A DNA stretch of 64,000 nt from Pristionchus mayeri (lineage: Eukaryota > Nematoda > Chromadorea > Rhabditida > Neodiplogasteridae), in assembly GCA_036245805.1 (NCBI GenBank), contig BTRK01000003.1:7626001-7690000 (forward strand). The letters run 5' to 3'. Below the pieces are notes generated by a model that worked only from the letters and a program-made list of their open reading frames with translations, was not told the origin of the DNA and ran no database searches. Shown in pieces: positions 54,737 through 64,000 of the stretch (position 1 is the first letter of the stretch; each line of letters starts with the position of its first letter). Position numbers and translations under genes: made by a program.

Positions 54737-54780
54737 AGGTTTCGATATTTTCAAAGTTCATCGTTTCCGTACATTAAAGA

Positions 54781-55466
54781 TTATGATCGAGATTATGATC
54801 CTTTCCCAATTTTGTTTATTCTCTATTCATCAATTTCCTGCCAGTTTACTCCATTGTCTCTCACGCTCTTGTATATTCCTTACAAACTGCTGAGTGCCAG
54901 GGATTATGAGCAATAAAGTGTTTTCTCTCTCTCTCACTTCCTCGGGATCTCTCACCGGCTAAACAGAACGAGGGAGTGTGCTATATTGAGAGATAGTCAC
55001 AGCACGGAATTAGGCGCGAGAATTTGTGAGAGAAGTAGCATTTGTGTCAACAGGGAGACGAAGTAGACTCTCTCAATTTTGCAGAATATTTCTTCGGTAG
55101 GAAGAACGATACTACATCATAGCAGCGAGAGAGTAGAGGCGGAATTTTAAACTACGGAAATTTGGTGTCAAACAAGAAGAGAGTGTGGTTCTGCGGGAAA
55201 TAGAAGCAATATCAGAAACGTGGATAGCCAGAGGTCCCCAATTAATCAACTTCAATTCCGAAAGAGCTTGTGAGACGACGAGAGACTGGATATCAAAAAA
55301 CGCTACCACGAGAATCTCATCAACATGATAGGAAAATCATTCATTGAGCTACAATTTAATCTCATTAAGATCGATATCCCAGGAAATAATGCAGCTTTAT
55401 TCAACGCGGAAACGTTTGTGATATGCCATTTTTCATTTATTTTTTCTTCCGTTGGTATGCGTCGAC
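54781..55466. other. Between kinase copies A and B, no gene seen
   Basis: Contains CTCTC/GAGAG-rich DNA (54920-55080) like the region at 61060-61260 beyond copy B (shared TGTGAGAGAAGTAGCA at about 55025 and 61206), so it belongs to the duplicated kinase unit. AATAAA for copy B is at 55396-55401 (minus). Confidence 0.5.
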
Positions 55467-55805
55467 TCAGATCCGAGTGAAGCCAGTGAACTGCAAAAAA
55501 ATTAATCCTTAATTATATTTTTCATGAAATAAAATACCGTTCATTCAAAATATATTGAAAATGAAATTGATGAGCTTCAAAAATAGCATGATAGAATATT
55601 TAGAAGACGATCAAGTAATTACTGCAGACTTCTAGGCAACCAACAATGTATCAAGGAGAAGGCCAAGACCACTCAACGAGCATGCAACATCTAATATCAT
55701 CAGAACATAACCTCGTATCTCTCCGTGAATTCAGTAGGGCCCTCCTCGAGATCCTCACAGATTACATCCGACAACCCGAATAATTTGTTCTTTGTTTCTA
55801 AATGA

Positions 55806-56722
55806 TACAGTATCGATCATAAGTATTCGCCCAAAATTTCGGGGCCATACAATTTTTGAACCGATTGCCCAATCAGGATGAAATTTTAACTGTAGATAGG
55901 TAATTCATCGGCGAATACGATTTCGCCCTTGCATAGTGATGACGCAATCATAACACACTTTTCGAAATGGATTATTTCCTCGGATAAATTTTTCGTGCTT
56001 ACCGGACTTTCTGAGGGTTGAGAGGTGCCATAGGGCTATCCAGAAAACAATTTTCAAGTTGCTGCGACTTCGCATCAAGTTGCTGCAGCCACTGCAAATT
56101 CGAGGCTGCAAACTCATAACTATGGTTCTAGGCAAGCTAGGAACTAGTGCAAAGAAGAAAAATGATCCTTGTTATGATCCTAAATGATCCTGAAAGTTTG
56201 GTATCGATCGCTGATCATTTGCCCTCAAGGCATAAAAAAGTCACTTTTTCTGATGCCCCTACTTTGGCCGAGTACCCTTTCAATGCCGAATTTGCATAAA
56301 ATGTGATTACAGCACAGAAATGTTCAAAAACCATCGAAGATTCGATTCCCAACTTTTTCTGTGCTGTAATCACATTTTATGCAAATTCGGCATTGAAAGG
56401 GTACTCAAAGTCGGGGCATCAAAAAAGTGACTTTTTTATGCCTTGAGAGCAAATGATCAGCGATCGATACTAAACTTTCAGGATCATTTTTCTTCTTTGC
56501 ACTAGTTCCTAGCTTGCCTAGAACCAAAGTTATGAGTATGCAGCCTCGAATTTGCAGTGGCTGCAGCAACTTGGTGCGAAGACTGTTCATGAATTGCGTA
56601 TAAGAGCATCGCATTTCCCGATGAATTACCTATCTACAGTTAAAATTTCAGCCTGATTGGGCAATCAGTTCAAAAATTGTATGGCCCCGAAATTTTGGGC
56701 GAATACTTATGATCGATACTGT
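55806..56722. repeat. Palindrome with TA-type Tc1-like ends, about 0.92 kb
   Basis: Ends ATACAGTATCGATCATAAGT (55806) and ACTTATGATCGATACTGTAT (56722): CAGT-type termini next to TA, as in the element at 15915-17278. Arms pair CCAACTTTTT and TGAAAGGGTACTC-type blocks around a centre near 56310. It is in the intron before the penultimate exon of kinase copy B. No transposase. Confidence 0.8.
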
Positions 56723-56869
56723 ATGTGATTCAAGACAAACATTGAGAACGAAATTCAAACGAAATTTATCTACTTGTTTTCCGAACGCGTATCTATTTGG
56801 ATACAACGAACCCGAGGTCTAGTCTGTTTTTTTGGAATCTATGTCGGTATGAAAGGACCTTAAAGAAGG

Positions 56870-57154
56870 TGTAACACGAATGGATGCTAGGGAGTCCCAC
56901 CGCGAAGATATTGCGCTCGTAATGGGAAACTGTAGCCAAATTACCCCAAAAAAGAGGCAAACATTATGTAGAGCAAGCGAAACATAAACGAATTAGCCAC
57001 ATCCCAGCGCTGTCAATGAACTTTGCGGGTATGTAAATAGCCTCAGAGCTGTCTGTGAAACTTGGTATAAAGTGCTTCATTATCGGGCTGCCGGCTTCTA
57101 TTGCATACACATAGTGGCTAATTGAACTAATTTTTCGTGTTACTCCTTCTTTAA
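56870..57154. mobile_element. TTAA MITE (family 1), 285 bp, inside a kinase exon border
   Basis: Starts TTAAAGAAGGTGTAACACGA and ends CGTGTTACTCCTTCTTTAA, close to the copy at 9156-9449. It interrupts kinase copy B where the exon beginning GCGGATCGATTGGCTTCGAG should reach its splice donor (copy A: GACTCAG/GTAGGT), so the donor is destroyed. Confidence 0.85.
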
Positions 57155-60100
57155 TCTCTTTATCCTCGAAGCCAATCGATCCGCCCGCTCAATGTGTGGG
57201 AGAAGAGAATACTGCAAAATTCTGGGGCTTTTGCAGTACTCAAATTTTTGCAGTCGAAAACAATTAAATGCAATTAAATATAGAATATGAAATGATTCTT
57301 CCTTTTTTCATGAAAATAATGGATGTGCTCTTTAAGTATTTGTTTTATTTGCTTAGAGCTAATATCTGAAAGAAATATTGCTGGATGAACTATTCATCTT
57401 CTCTAATGAAACGAATGAAACGCATTCAAAAAATTAGAAACTGAGAATGCAAAACATTTCCAAATCTTATTTTCACTTTTTTATTTGGCACATAATTTTG
57501 AAAAACTAAAAAGAAAAGAAAACGTACACGATCCAACAACCGGCAAATCTCCGGCGATCGACCAGGAGGCACTGAGAAGTCAACGAAGACCAGTTGCGAG
57601 TGGTGAACGGCGGATGGATTGGGGTAGGGAAACCTGCAGTTTATCTTGAGATTGCAAATTCTTGATGTCGGTTGTCCTGTCAAACCAGTGAAAGTATGCG
57701 GAAATTTTGAAATCAAATTAGTCAAGGCTATTCGTATTTTTCAATCACTTATGAAAAATAGAAATCTACAACTATACATCTGAACATTCATAAATAGAAG
57801 TTCGTTCTAGATGAGCAAGTAGGCTATCAACAACTTGAATCTCTATGACTGACGTTTAATGACTATAGAATCGAAACCTTACCTCCCAGTGAGCAGTAAA
57901 TGCCCGACCACAGCGAGACTCCACCAGTCGACCGAATGGGAGTATCCCTCGGGCCACTCAGCTGCGATTTCGGGGACCATGTACTGTGAGTGCAATTTAT
58001 TTAGTCAATTTTATCTGTCTTTTTGTTGGACTATTTTTCCTACTAATTTGATTTGTTCAACCAAGATTGCAATAGGAAATGTAGTCAATAGTCACGTTTC
58101 TATTATATTTAAGACGATCATGCTTGTTGGATTGTGTATCATAAATAGGGTTCTCATATTGGAAAATGTTTGTATCATTTTCAGATATGTTTCGTGTGGA
58201 ATATATAGGTCATATGCGTGAACGTGAAACACACCTGAAAATACAACTAAAATTTTCCAATAAGAGAGCCATAATCATAATTTATTATTTTTCTGTCAGA
58301 AGTCCTTCGACTACACTATTGCACCAATTGGATTCACATCAATTTCTTCAATCACTGAAACATATTGGAGGTACCTGAAGTGTTCCACAAACGGATTTCG
58401 TCCGTCCTCCAGGCTCGAGAGTCTTCGCCATTCCAAAGTCTGCAAGCCTGAAAACATTGATTGCTTTAGTGGATTCTAAACTATCATAGCTGTCTCGTTG
58501 CGTAAGGCGTGTTGTGACAAGATAATTAGAGATTTGCTAACCCCGGTTACATGTATTGGGCCGTATTACAGGGCAAACAACTTAATTTTTGGACAATAAT
58601 TAAGGAACTCTCACCTCACATGTCCCCTCCTGTTCACGAGCACGTTCTCGGCTTTCATATCACGGTATATCACTGAGCTACGATGCAGAAACTCTGAATT
58701 TGTCAGAGATCTTGGAACGTTATTATGTTTTTATTATGATTATGTTTTTATTATGGTTATTATTATGTTAGTATGCACATTTGTTGCGTTGCGGTACAGA
58801 AAGTGTACGAATTACTAATTTTAGAGATCTCATGTACTAAATTGATACACAAACGAGTAAGCACGCATTTTACATGGAGGCCATGAAGCCCATGGTATGT
58901 TATCAACAAATAAATCTTATAAGAAGCTTATAAATAAGCTTCATTGTGAACAAGTAAAAGAACGAGCTATTATAGCTGTTGAACGCTAGTAGGTTTATGA
59001 AATCCGGGAAACCTACGAAGTACGACAGCAATTCTAGCACATTGATGAAAAATTAGAGTGTGCAACTCACCCAGGGCGCAGCCCAACTCCGCCCCACTCG
59101 CACTGCGCCCTCGGAGAGTGGAGAGTAGAGACGAGAGAGGCGAGCGAGGTCAGTGCAACCGTCTGAAATTTCTTCAACTGTTTGTAAACAAGTTGGATCG
59201 TTTCTTGAGTTTCAGATTATCTATGAGAACAATGTGAAAGATGAATAAATGATTGTTTGTCCTCTTTCATTCGAAAATTCAGTAACCGTTCAGACTAGGC
59301 GACTGAGCGCATGAAGTACGATAAATGATCTCGGACACAAAATATTGTTCAGCATTTATAACATAATATTATTTTGATTCACCAGTGGGTAGTTCCATAC
59401 AGACGAACAGTTGCGACCGCGACTGCCAGGCGCCAAAGAAGCAGATGGTGAAGGGATGAGGAGGAAGGCGGGCCTAGATAGAGAGATCATGATTCTGTCA
59501 TTGGATCTCATTTACAATGAGTTCACATCGCACCCATCATCATACCATTCATGATGAACGTTCATTACTGATTGCCCAATGTTTGAATTGTTTGAATAAA
59601 TTGTTCGAATACATCATTAGTATTCAAAAACATAAAACACTGGAATTGTTCCGGTTCTATATCTGAACTCACCAAAATCTGGACTTCCTCAATAGCCCTT
59701 GCAACGTAGCTGTGCCGTAAAACTGTGGCCTTATCTTGGATCTGAAACATTTCTGGTCCATCGTTGAAAGAGTTTCAATATCCATCGCGATAAGACACTA
59801 GTAGATGATCCTTTCTCAACTATGATTTCGGAATTTCATCATGGTTTCGTGTACAGTCATGAAAGTCGAACACAGTTTTACAGTCACCTTGATTGCGCAG
59901 AACGCCCGTTCTTCCGTGCGGAACTGCGCCTCCTCACGATGCTGAAGACGCCCCGGCCGAGTTCGTCGTACATCTGAAAATGTGCAAGTCATCGCAGAAT
60001 TTTTTTGACTTTTATAAATTCCATGCCTTAGTGATATGTCAGTTTTTAAAGCATGATATGTAAAATTATGAATAGGTCCTGAACATTTTTTTTTACTTCC

Positions 60101-60989
60101 TTATTGTTTGTATATTTTTCATACGATATCACTCTTACAATAAACGAAACTCATCAGAAATAATTTCCATTGAGTATGAAACTCAAGAGGAAATTTTTCA
60201 AATTATCTTTGAAAACTCAGACATCGATATTACAATAGAACTGTTTACCTGACAATTCTGCTCGGATACGGGTCCTCGATTGGGGAACGAGGGCAGGAAC
60301 ATGGTCACATGCCAGGGATTGGGGTTGTCGCGGAGACGGGAGAGCGAGGAGAGCGAAGCTGAAGGGTTATTGTTCAGAGCGGCACTTATGATTTCAATGA
60401 TCGTATTTGATACAACTTCAACCACGTTTCAACTAAAGAGCAAAAAAAAAGATTTTCATATCTTTGAAACAATTATGTTTCGTCGCGCAGACTAATGGTA
60501 GCAATTCCGTCTCGATCGCTAGTTCGAGGATATCGTATTGATACAAACATATATGTATAATATATTTTAAACACGTGCTTTTATTCTCAATCGTGCTGTT
60601 TCAAGGATCATTCCGGTCAAAATGCATTGTTATGCTCAGTAAAACGGGAGAGTGAGGAGAGCGACGCTGAATTAGGCATGATTTCTGCAATTTTTTTCTA
60701 ACAAACGTTAGTTTCATCGAGTGACATTATGAAAGAAATTTCGCATCTATCAATTGTTGCAGGGATGTGGATCAACATTAAACATACGAATTGTAATCTT
60801 ACCAAGTCCGCGTTCTGACTCATTTCCGAAAACAATTCATTAGCTCAAATCATCATCAGAAGGGCGCAAACTGTTCTCCAATTTTTTACTACTCACTCGT
60901 GCTCAACTTCGAGGTTGTTGCTTCGGCTTCCGATCGGAGAGAAATCGCGCATCATCTCTTGTCCTCGATTTTGTTCGGAGAGCAAACGC

Positions 60990-62776
60990 CTAAAATAGTT
61001 TTAATTTTGTAATTTTGTAACTTTCTCATGATTTTGTTGTTTACTCCATTATCTCTCATGCGCATGTATCTTCCTTGCAAACTGCTGAGTGGTGGCGATT
61101 ATGGGCAGTATACTAGCTCTCTCCCTATTCCCGCGCTCTCTTGCCGATCAGAAAGAGCGAGACATCATACAGAATGATGATATGCAGAGCTAGGCGCGAG
61201 AATTAGTGAGAGAAGTAGCACTTGTGTCAACAGAGAGAGAGAGAGAGAGATTCTCTATAATTTGCTTGATCTCTAGCACATCAGAAGAGCAACACTACCC
61301 ACTACTGCGTAGTAGAGACTGGAGGTGGCAACGTAAACTACGAGGATTTGGAGTCAAAGAAGAAGAGCATGAAGCAAGTAGGCGTAGATTATTGTAGCTC
61401 AAAATCTTTTTTGGTTCTCATCTTTCCATTGCATATTCATTAGCAGAAAATTAGATAACGCGCTAATGTTATCAGTATCGTGAAACATAAATAAACAGAG
61501 ACACATTTAAGGAAAAACTGTTCTTTGAAAGAAGAGCAATGATCAAAGAGTACCGCCTGTTCTGGTGAGAGTGGGACAACTAGAAGCACCAAAAGATTGG
61601 TCACATCATCAATTTGAAAAGGTTGACCAAAGTCGATCCTTCCCGAAGACAGCGATAGGAATCGAGTGAGTGCTGCGAAACGTTTCTTTTTCTTAGTCGT
61701 CGAGGCTGAGGAGGAGAAGAGAGCACTGAAAAGTATATATTTTAACGCGTATTTGTATAATTACATCTCATTTTCCTTTTTTTAAACACGTCTGAATGTA
61801 TGTTTAATTGATCCTTTATGGTGCGGAATTTGTATCCATGACTGATTTATGATTATTCTCCTGTCTATTAATAGTAACAACAATGGGGAACTCAACAAAG
61901 CCACATCCTAACTCATGGCCCTGGTTAGGGGCGCAATCTCGATCGCGGATTGTCGTTCGGGTTTCAGTCGGGGAAGCTTGGCTGGAGTCGTCTGAACCAG
62001 GGATTCTCTAGAAATGCCTGTTTATTCAATGTATTTTACAACAAATATATACATTCTTAGAGAATATCCTTCACTGGCTTGACCAGTGGAAAAGGTCGTA
62101 TATTGAAGGGATTGGAAAAATAAAACAAACCTTTATTAAATTTCCTTACTTTGGAGTAGTTGTAATATTTTTTGGCTAGTAATTACAATATGTTTCTTAA
62201 GATCCAGAAATCTATTCCGAAAACGCACATGATTGATTTCTTCTTTTTTCGCTTCCTTTTTAAAATATCAAATTTTGAAAATCTTGTCGAGCAACGTGTA
62301 CATGTGAGATGTACAAAACAGATTAAATGAGCAGCATCTTGTCTCACCAGCCTGATATCATGCGATGTCCTGTCAATATAGTTTTGCGTCGCATGAATAT
62401 TAGGGATAACGCTATCATCGTGGGCAATGTTATTTTCACGTTTTTGACACACTATTTCGATTTGAGAGAGGTATGTAATTATGAATGTTCCAAGAGCTGC
62501 CATGAAACAGCTGAAATACTGAAATTTATTCAATCTTTACTTATCTATTAGATTGTCTTTGCAGACAATCGTATCATGCAACGCTGATAATTGTTCAGCA
62601 TCTCATCGATCGCCTTTTGCACAAAACAGTTTCTTTTTAGCAATCATTTATTAGGGAACATTGGAATGCTGCAATCAGATCGACAGCCCAGGAAAGAAAG
62701 CATTTTATTCAACAGGGATAAATTGTGATATGTCATTTTGGTTTATTTTGTTCCGTTGCTTTGGCATTGATTCAGA
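60990..62776. other. Between kinase copies B and C, no gene seen
   Basis: Holds a short GA run (about 61231-61250), GAGAG-rich DNA and the C-copy 3' flank (62330-62776, similar to the flank of copy A). The segment around 61890-62000 is GC-richer (TCGGGGAAGCTTGGCTGG) without splice-bounded coding potential. AATAAA for copy C is at 62704-62709 (minus). Confidence 0.45.
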
Positions 62777-64000
62777 TGCGAGTGAAGCCAGTGAACTGTA
62801 ATACATTATTTACTACTAAAGGTTACGTTTTAACGAAAATAATTTCCTCTCACATAAAAAAAACAGAGAAAATGAATTGGATGATTTTCTAAAATACTAT
62901 GAGAGAATATTGAGAAGATGATCAAGTGATAATTGTAAGATAATAGTCAAATAAAAATGTATCAAGGAGAATGGGAAAACCATTCAAAGAGCAAGGAATC
63001 TAGTATATTCATAAATGTAACCTCGTATCTCTCCGTAAATTCAGCAGGATCCTCCTCGAGATCCTCACAGATTACATCCGATAACCTGAATAATATATTC
63101 GTTGTTCCCAAGCATTGCGAGCGATAACCATGCAACATTTCCCGAGCTTTGCCCTGCATTTTTTGGAATTAATGTCGGTAGGAAAATACTTAGCCCTGCC
63201 TGAGTCTCTTCCTCCTCGAAGCCAATCGATCTGCACGCTCGAGGTGAGGAAGGAGAGAATACTAAAATGGTACGGTACTGTGCATAGTAATATGAGTTTT
63301 ACAACTATTACTAATATATTCGTGTTGGTTTAATCTGTACGGAAACAAATTCGCATTTATTCCATAGTTTTTGAATCAAGTACTATTTTGTGGAAACAAG
63401 AGTTGAGGGTTCTTACTTTTCCCTTCTCCACAAGTTTCCAGTCAATCGATGAGAAGAAGGGAAGTGTTGTGAATCTTGCGAAATCGCATAATCGATCCTC
63501 CATCCGACTTCTGAGCATCTGGAAGCGTCTGCATTGACACATTTTCCCTCCTGATTTTTTAAAATTATTTGTTGTTCTTCGTGCGTAATAAACATAATCG
63601 ATCCTCCATCCGACTTCGCAACATCTGAATCTTTTCAATAAACAAAATCTTTTCAAATTTTGTTGTTTTCCGCCACTAGCCAGATGACCATTATTGCATG
63701 TGAAATGCCCACCTTTTCTCTACACGATGAAACATACTCCATACTCCAATGTTCATGTGTCTTGAAATTATTTTGATAAAAATATAAACAAACCCTATCC
63801 AAGAGCCTGCACATCTCTGGCGTTCGACCAGGAGGAACTGAGAAATCAACGAAGACTAGTTGAGAGTGGTGAATGGCGGAGGGATTGGGGTAGGGGAACC
63901 TGAAATTTATCACTATGCCCAAGTTTGCAGAAATAAACATTCGAAGAGAACAAAAAGCGATATAGAAGTTGGACAATTTATGGATCTGTTTTTAATTTTA
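62777..64000 (-). CDS. AGC-family Ser/Thr kinase copy C, 3' part, runs off the window
   Basis: Exons on minus: 63899-63794 (RFPYPNPSAIHHSQLVFVDF, ending CRLLDR), 63518-63417 (MLRSRMEDRLCDFARFTTLP, FFSSIDWKLVEKGK), 63237-63200 (RADRLASRRKRL), 63085-63022 (LSDVICEDLEEDPAEFTERY) and the last exon ending at 62777 (FTGFTRI-stop). All junctions keep phase, so this copy may be intact. The pieces follow the AGC layout: end of the C-lobe (PFFSSIDW is the usual H-PFF-IDW segment), acidic linker, then hydrophobic motif FTGFT as the last residues, where Thr would be the regulatory phosphosite. The 63200 donor is GC (CAG/GCAGGG), while copy A has GT. The activation-loop and N-lobe exons are outside the window. 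Kinase subfamily (S6K/RSK-like versus nematode-specific) cannot be settled here. Confidence 0.75.

Larger units (their letters stand above)
53688..54780. repeat. Palindrome interrupted by a nested TTAA MITE
   Basis: Arms: TGTACGTAAATGATGAGCTT / AAGTTCATCGTTTCCGTACA, CGCCTTGAAAAATTTTATCA / TGATAAAATTTTTCAAGGCG, and the centre GGTTGATATCTCAGAATTTTATGAG at about 54080. The right arm is cut at TTAA by the MITE at 54359-54736: removing it restores AAATTAAGG, the mirror of CTTAATTT in the left arm. The palindrome is therefore older than the MITE. Confidence 0.85.
55467..60989 (-). pseudogene. AGC-family Ser/Thr kinase copy B, nearly complete but broken
   Basis: Exons on minus: 60989-60897 (RLLSEQNRGQEMMRDFSPIG), 60358-60249 (SRLRDNPNPWHVTMFLPSFP), 59973-59888 (glycine loop YDELGRGVFSIV), 59741-59673 (alpha-C, DKATVLRHSYVARAIEEVQI), 59473-59383 (HPFTICFFGAWQSRSQLFVC), 59162-59071, 58693-58615 (VIYRDMKAENVLVN), 58447-58375 (LADFGMAK, SVCGTLQ), 57983-57883 (YMVPEIAAEWPEGY, DWWSLAVV), about 57636-57530 (FPYPNPSAVHHS), 57190-57160, 55775-55712 and 55490-55467 (FTGFTRI-stop). 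Lesions: the glycine-loop exon is 86 bp where 87 keeps frame, the GCTDL exon lacks 4 bases, APE has become VPE, the MLRSRMEDRLCD exon is missing, a MITE interrupts the next exon, and one acceptor is GG. A short open piece MSQNADL at about 60830 may be another 5' exon. It shows best what the ancestral gene looked like: an N-terminal extension followed by an AGC kinase with a C-terminal tail. Confidence 0.85.

Overview
The window looks like a nematode genome, most probably a free-living rhabditid. The genes are split by many introns with TTTCAG-type acceptors, several exons are only 24-40 bases long, and intergenic and intronic DNA is full of Tc1/mariner-type elements, TTAA-flanked MITEs and long foldback palindromes. 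There is no prokaryotic gene organisation. Gene calls rest on exon-by-exon reading of splice sites and reading phase, because almost no long uninterrupted ORF in the window is a real gene.

0-14 kb: a broken family of EF-hand rhomboid intramembrane proteases. Copy 1 (minus, 13.6-10.2 kb) keeps the EF-hand and first-TM exons but has lost the exon with the catalytic serine. Copy 2 (minus, 7.5-5.4 kb) keeps the whole catalytic half (GASGG serine and SHIGG histidine exons) but no 5' exons. Copy 3 (plus, 0.5-1.9 kb) stops inside the serine exon. A small orphan terminal exon follows copies 1 and 2 (8.5 kb intact, 4.4 kb frameshifted), so a block of several kb was duplicated in tandem.

14-28 kb: mariner-type elements, a dead DD37D transposase and a 1.36 kb foldback element, then a plus-strand gene of 13 exons (18.7-28.2 kb). 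All of its exons join in phase to 484 codons. I do not recognise the protein. Its introns hold a full-length mariner, three large palindromes and MITE pieces.

29-40 kb: a glycine-rich protein gene of 11 phase-0 exons, most encoding one copy of a 12-residue repeat. Its last intron and the DNA downstream carry a degenerate satellite of about 217 bp. A GTAG-rich tandem-repeat island lies at 36.2-37.5 kb.

40-47 kb: a second mariner abuts a kinase pseudogene fragment. Next comes a three-level nest: a DNA element (TIR GGGGCGGTATTC) that contains a 129-bp tandem repeat, an LTR retrotransposon inserted in that element's right TIR with target duplication AATAC, and a mariner-type element inserted in the right LTR with target TA.

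47-64 kb: a tandem array of AGC-family Ser/Thr protein kinase copies on the minus strand. Copies A (53.3-47.3 kb) and B (61.0-55.5 kb) carry frameshifts, stops, lost exons and splice-site lesions. Copy C enters from the right edge with all visible exons in frame. All three share the AGC hydrophobic-motif tail FTGFTRI and a conserved AATAAA. The array is peppered with a DD37D transposon, palindromes and TTAA MITEs, one of which contains a tRNA-like sequence.
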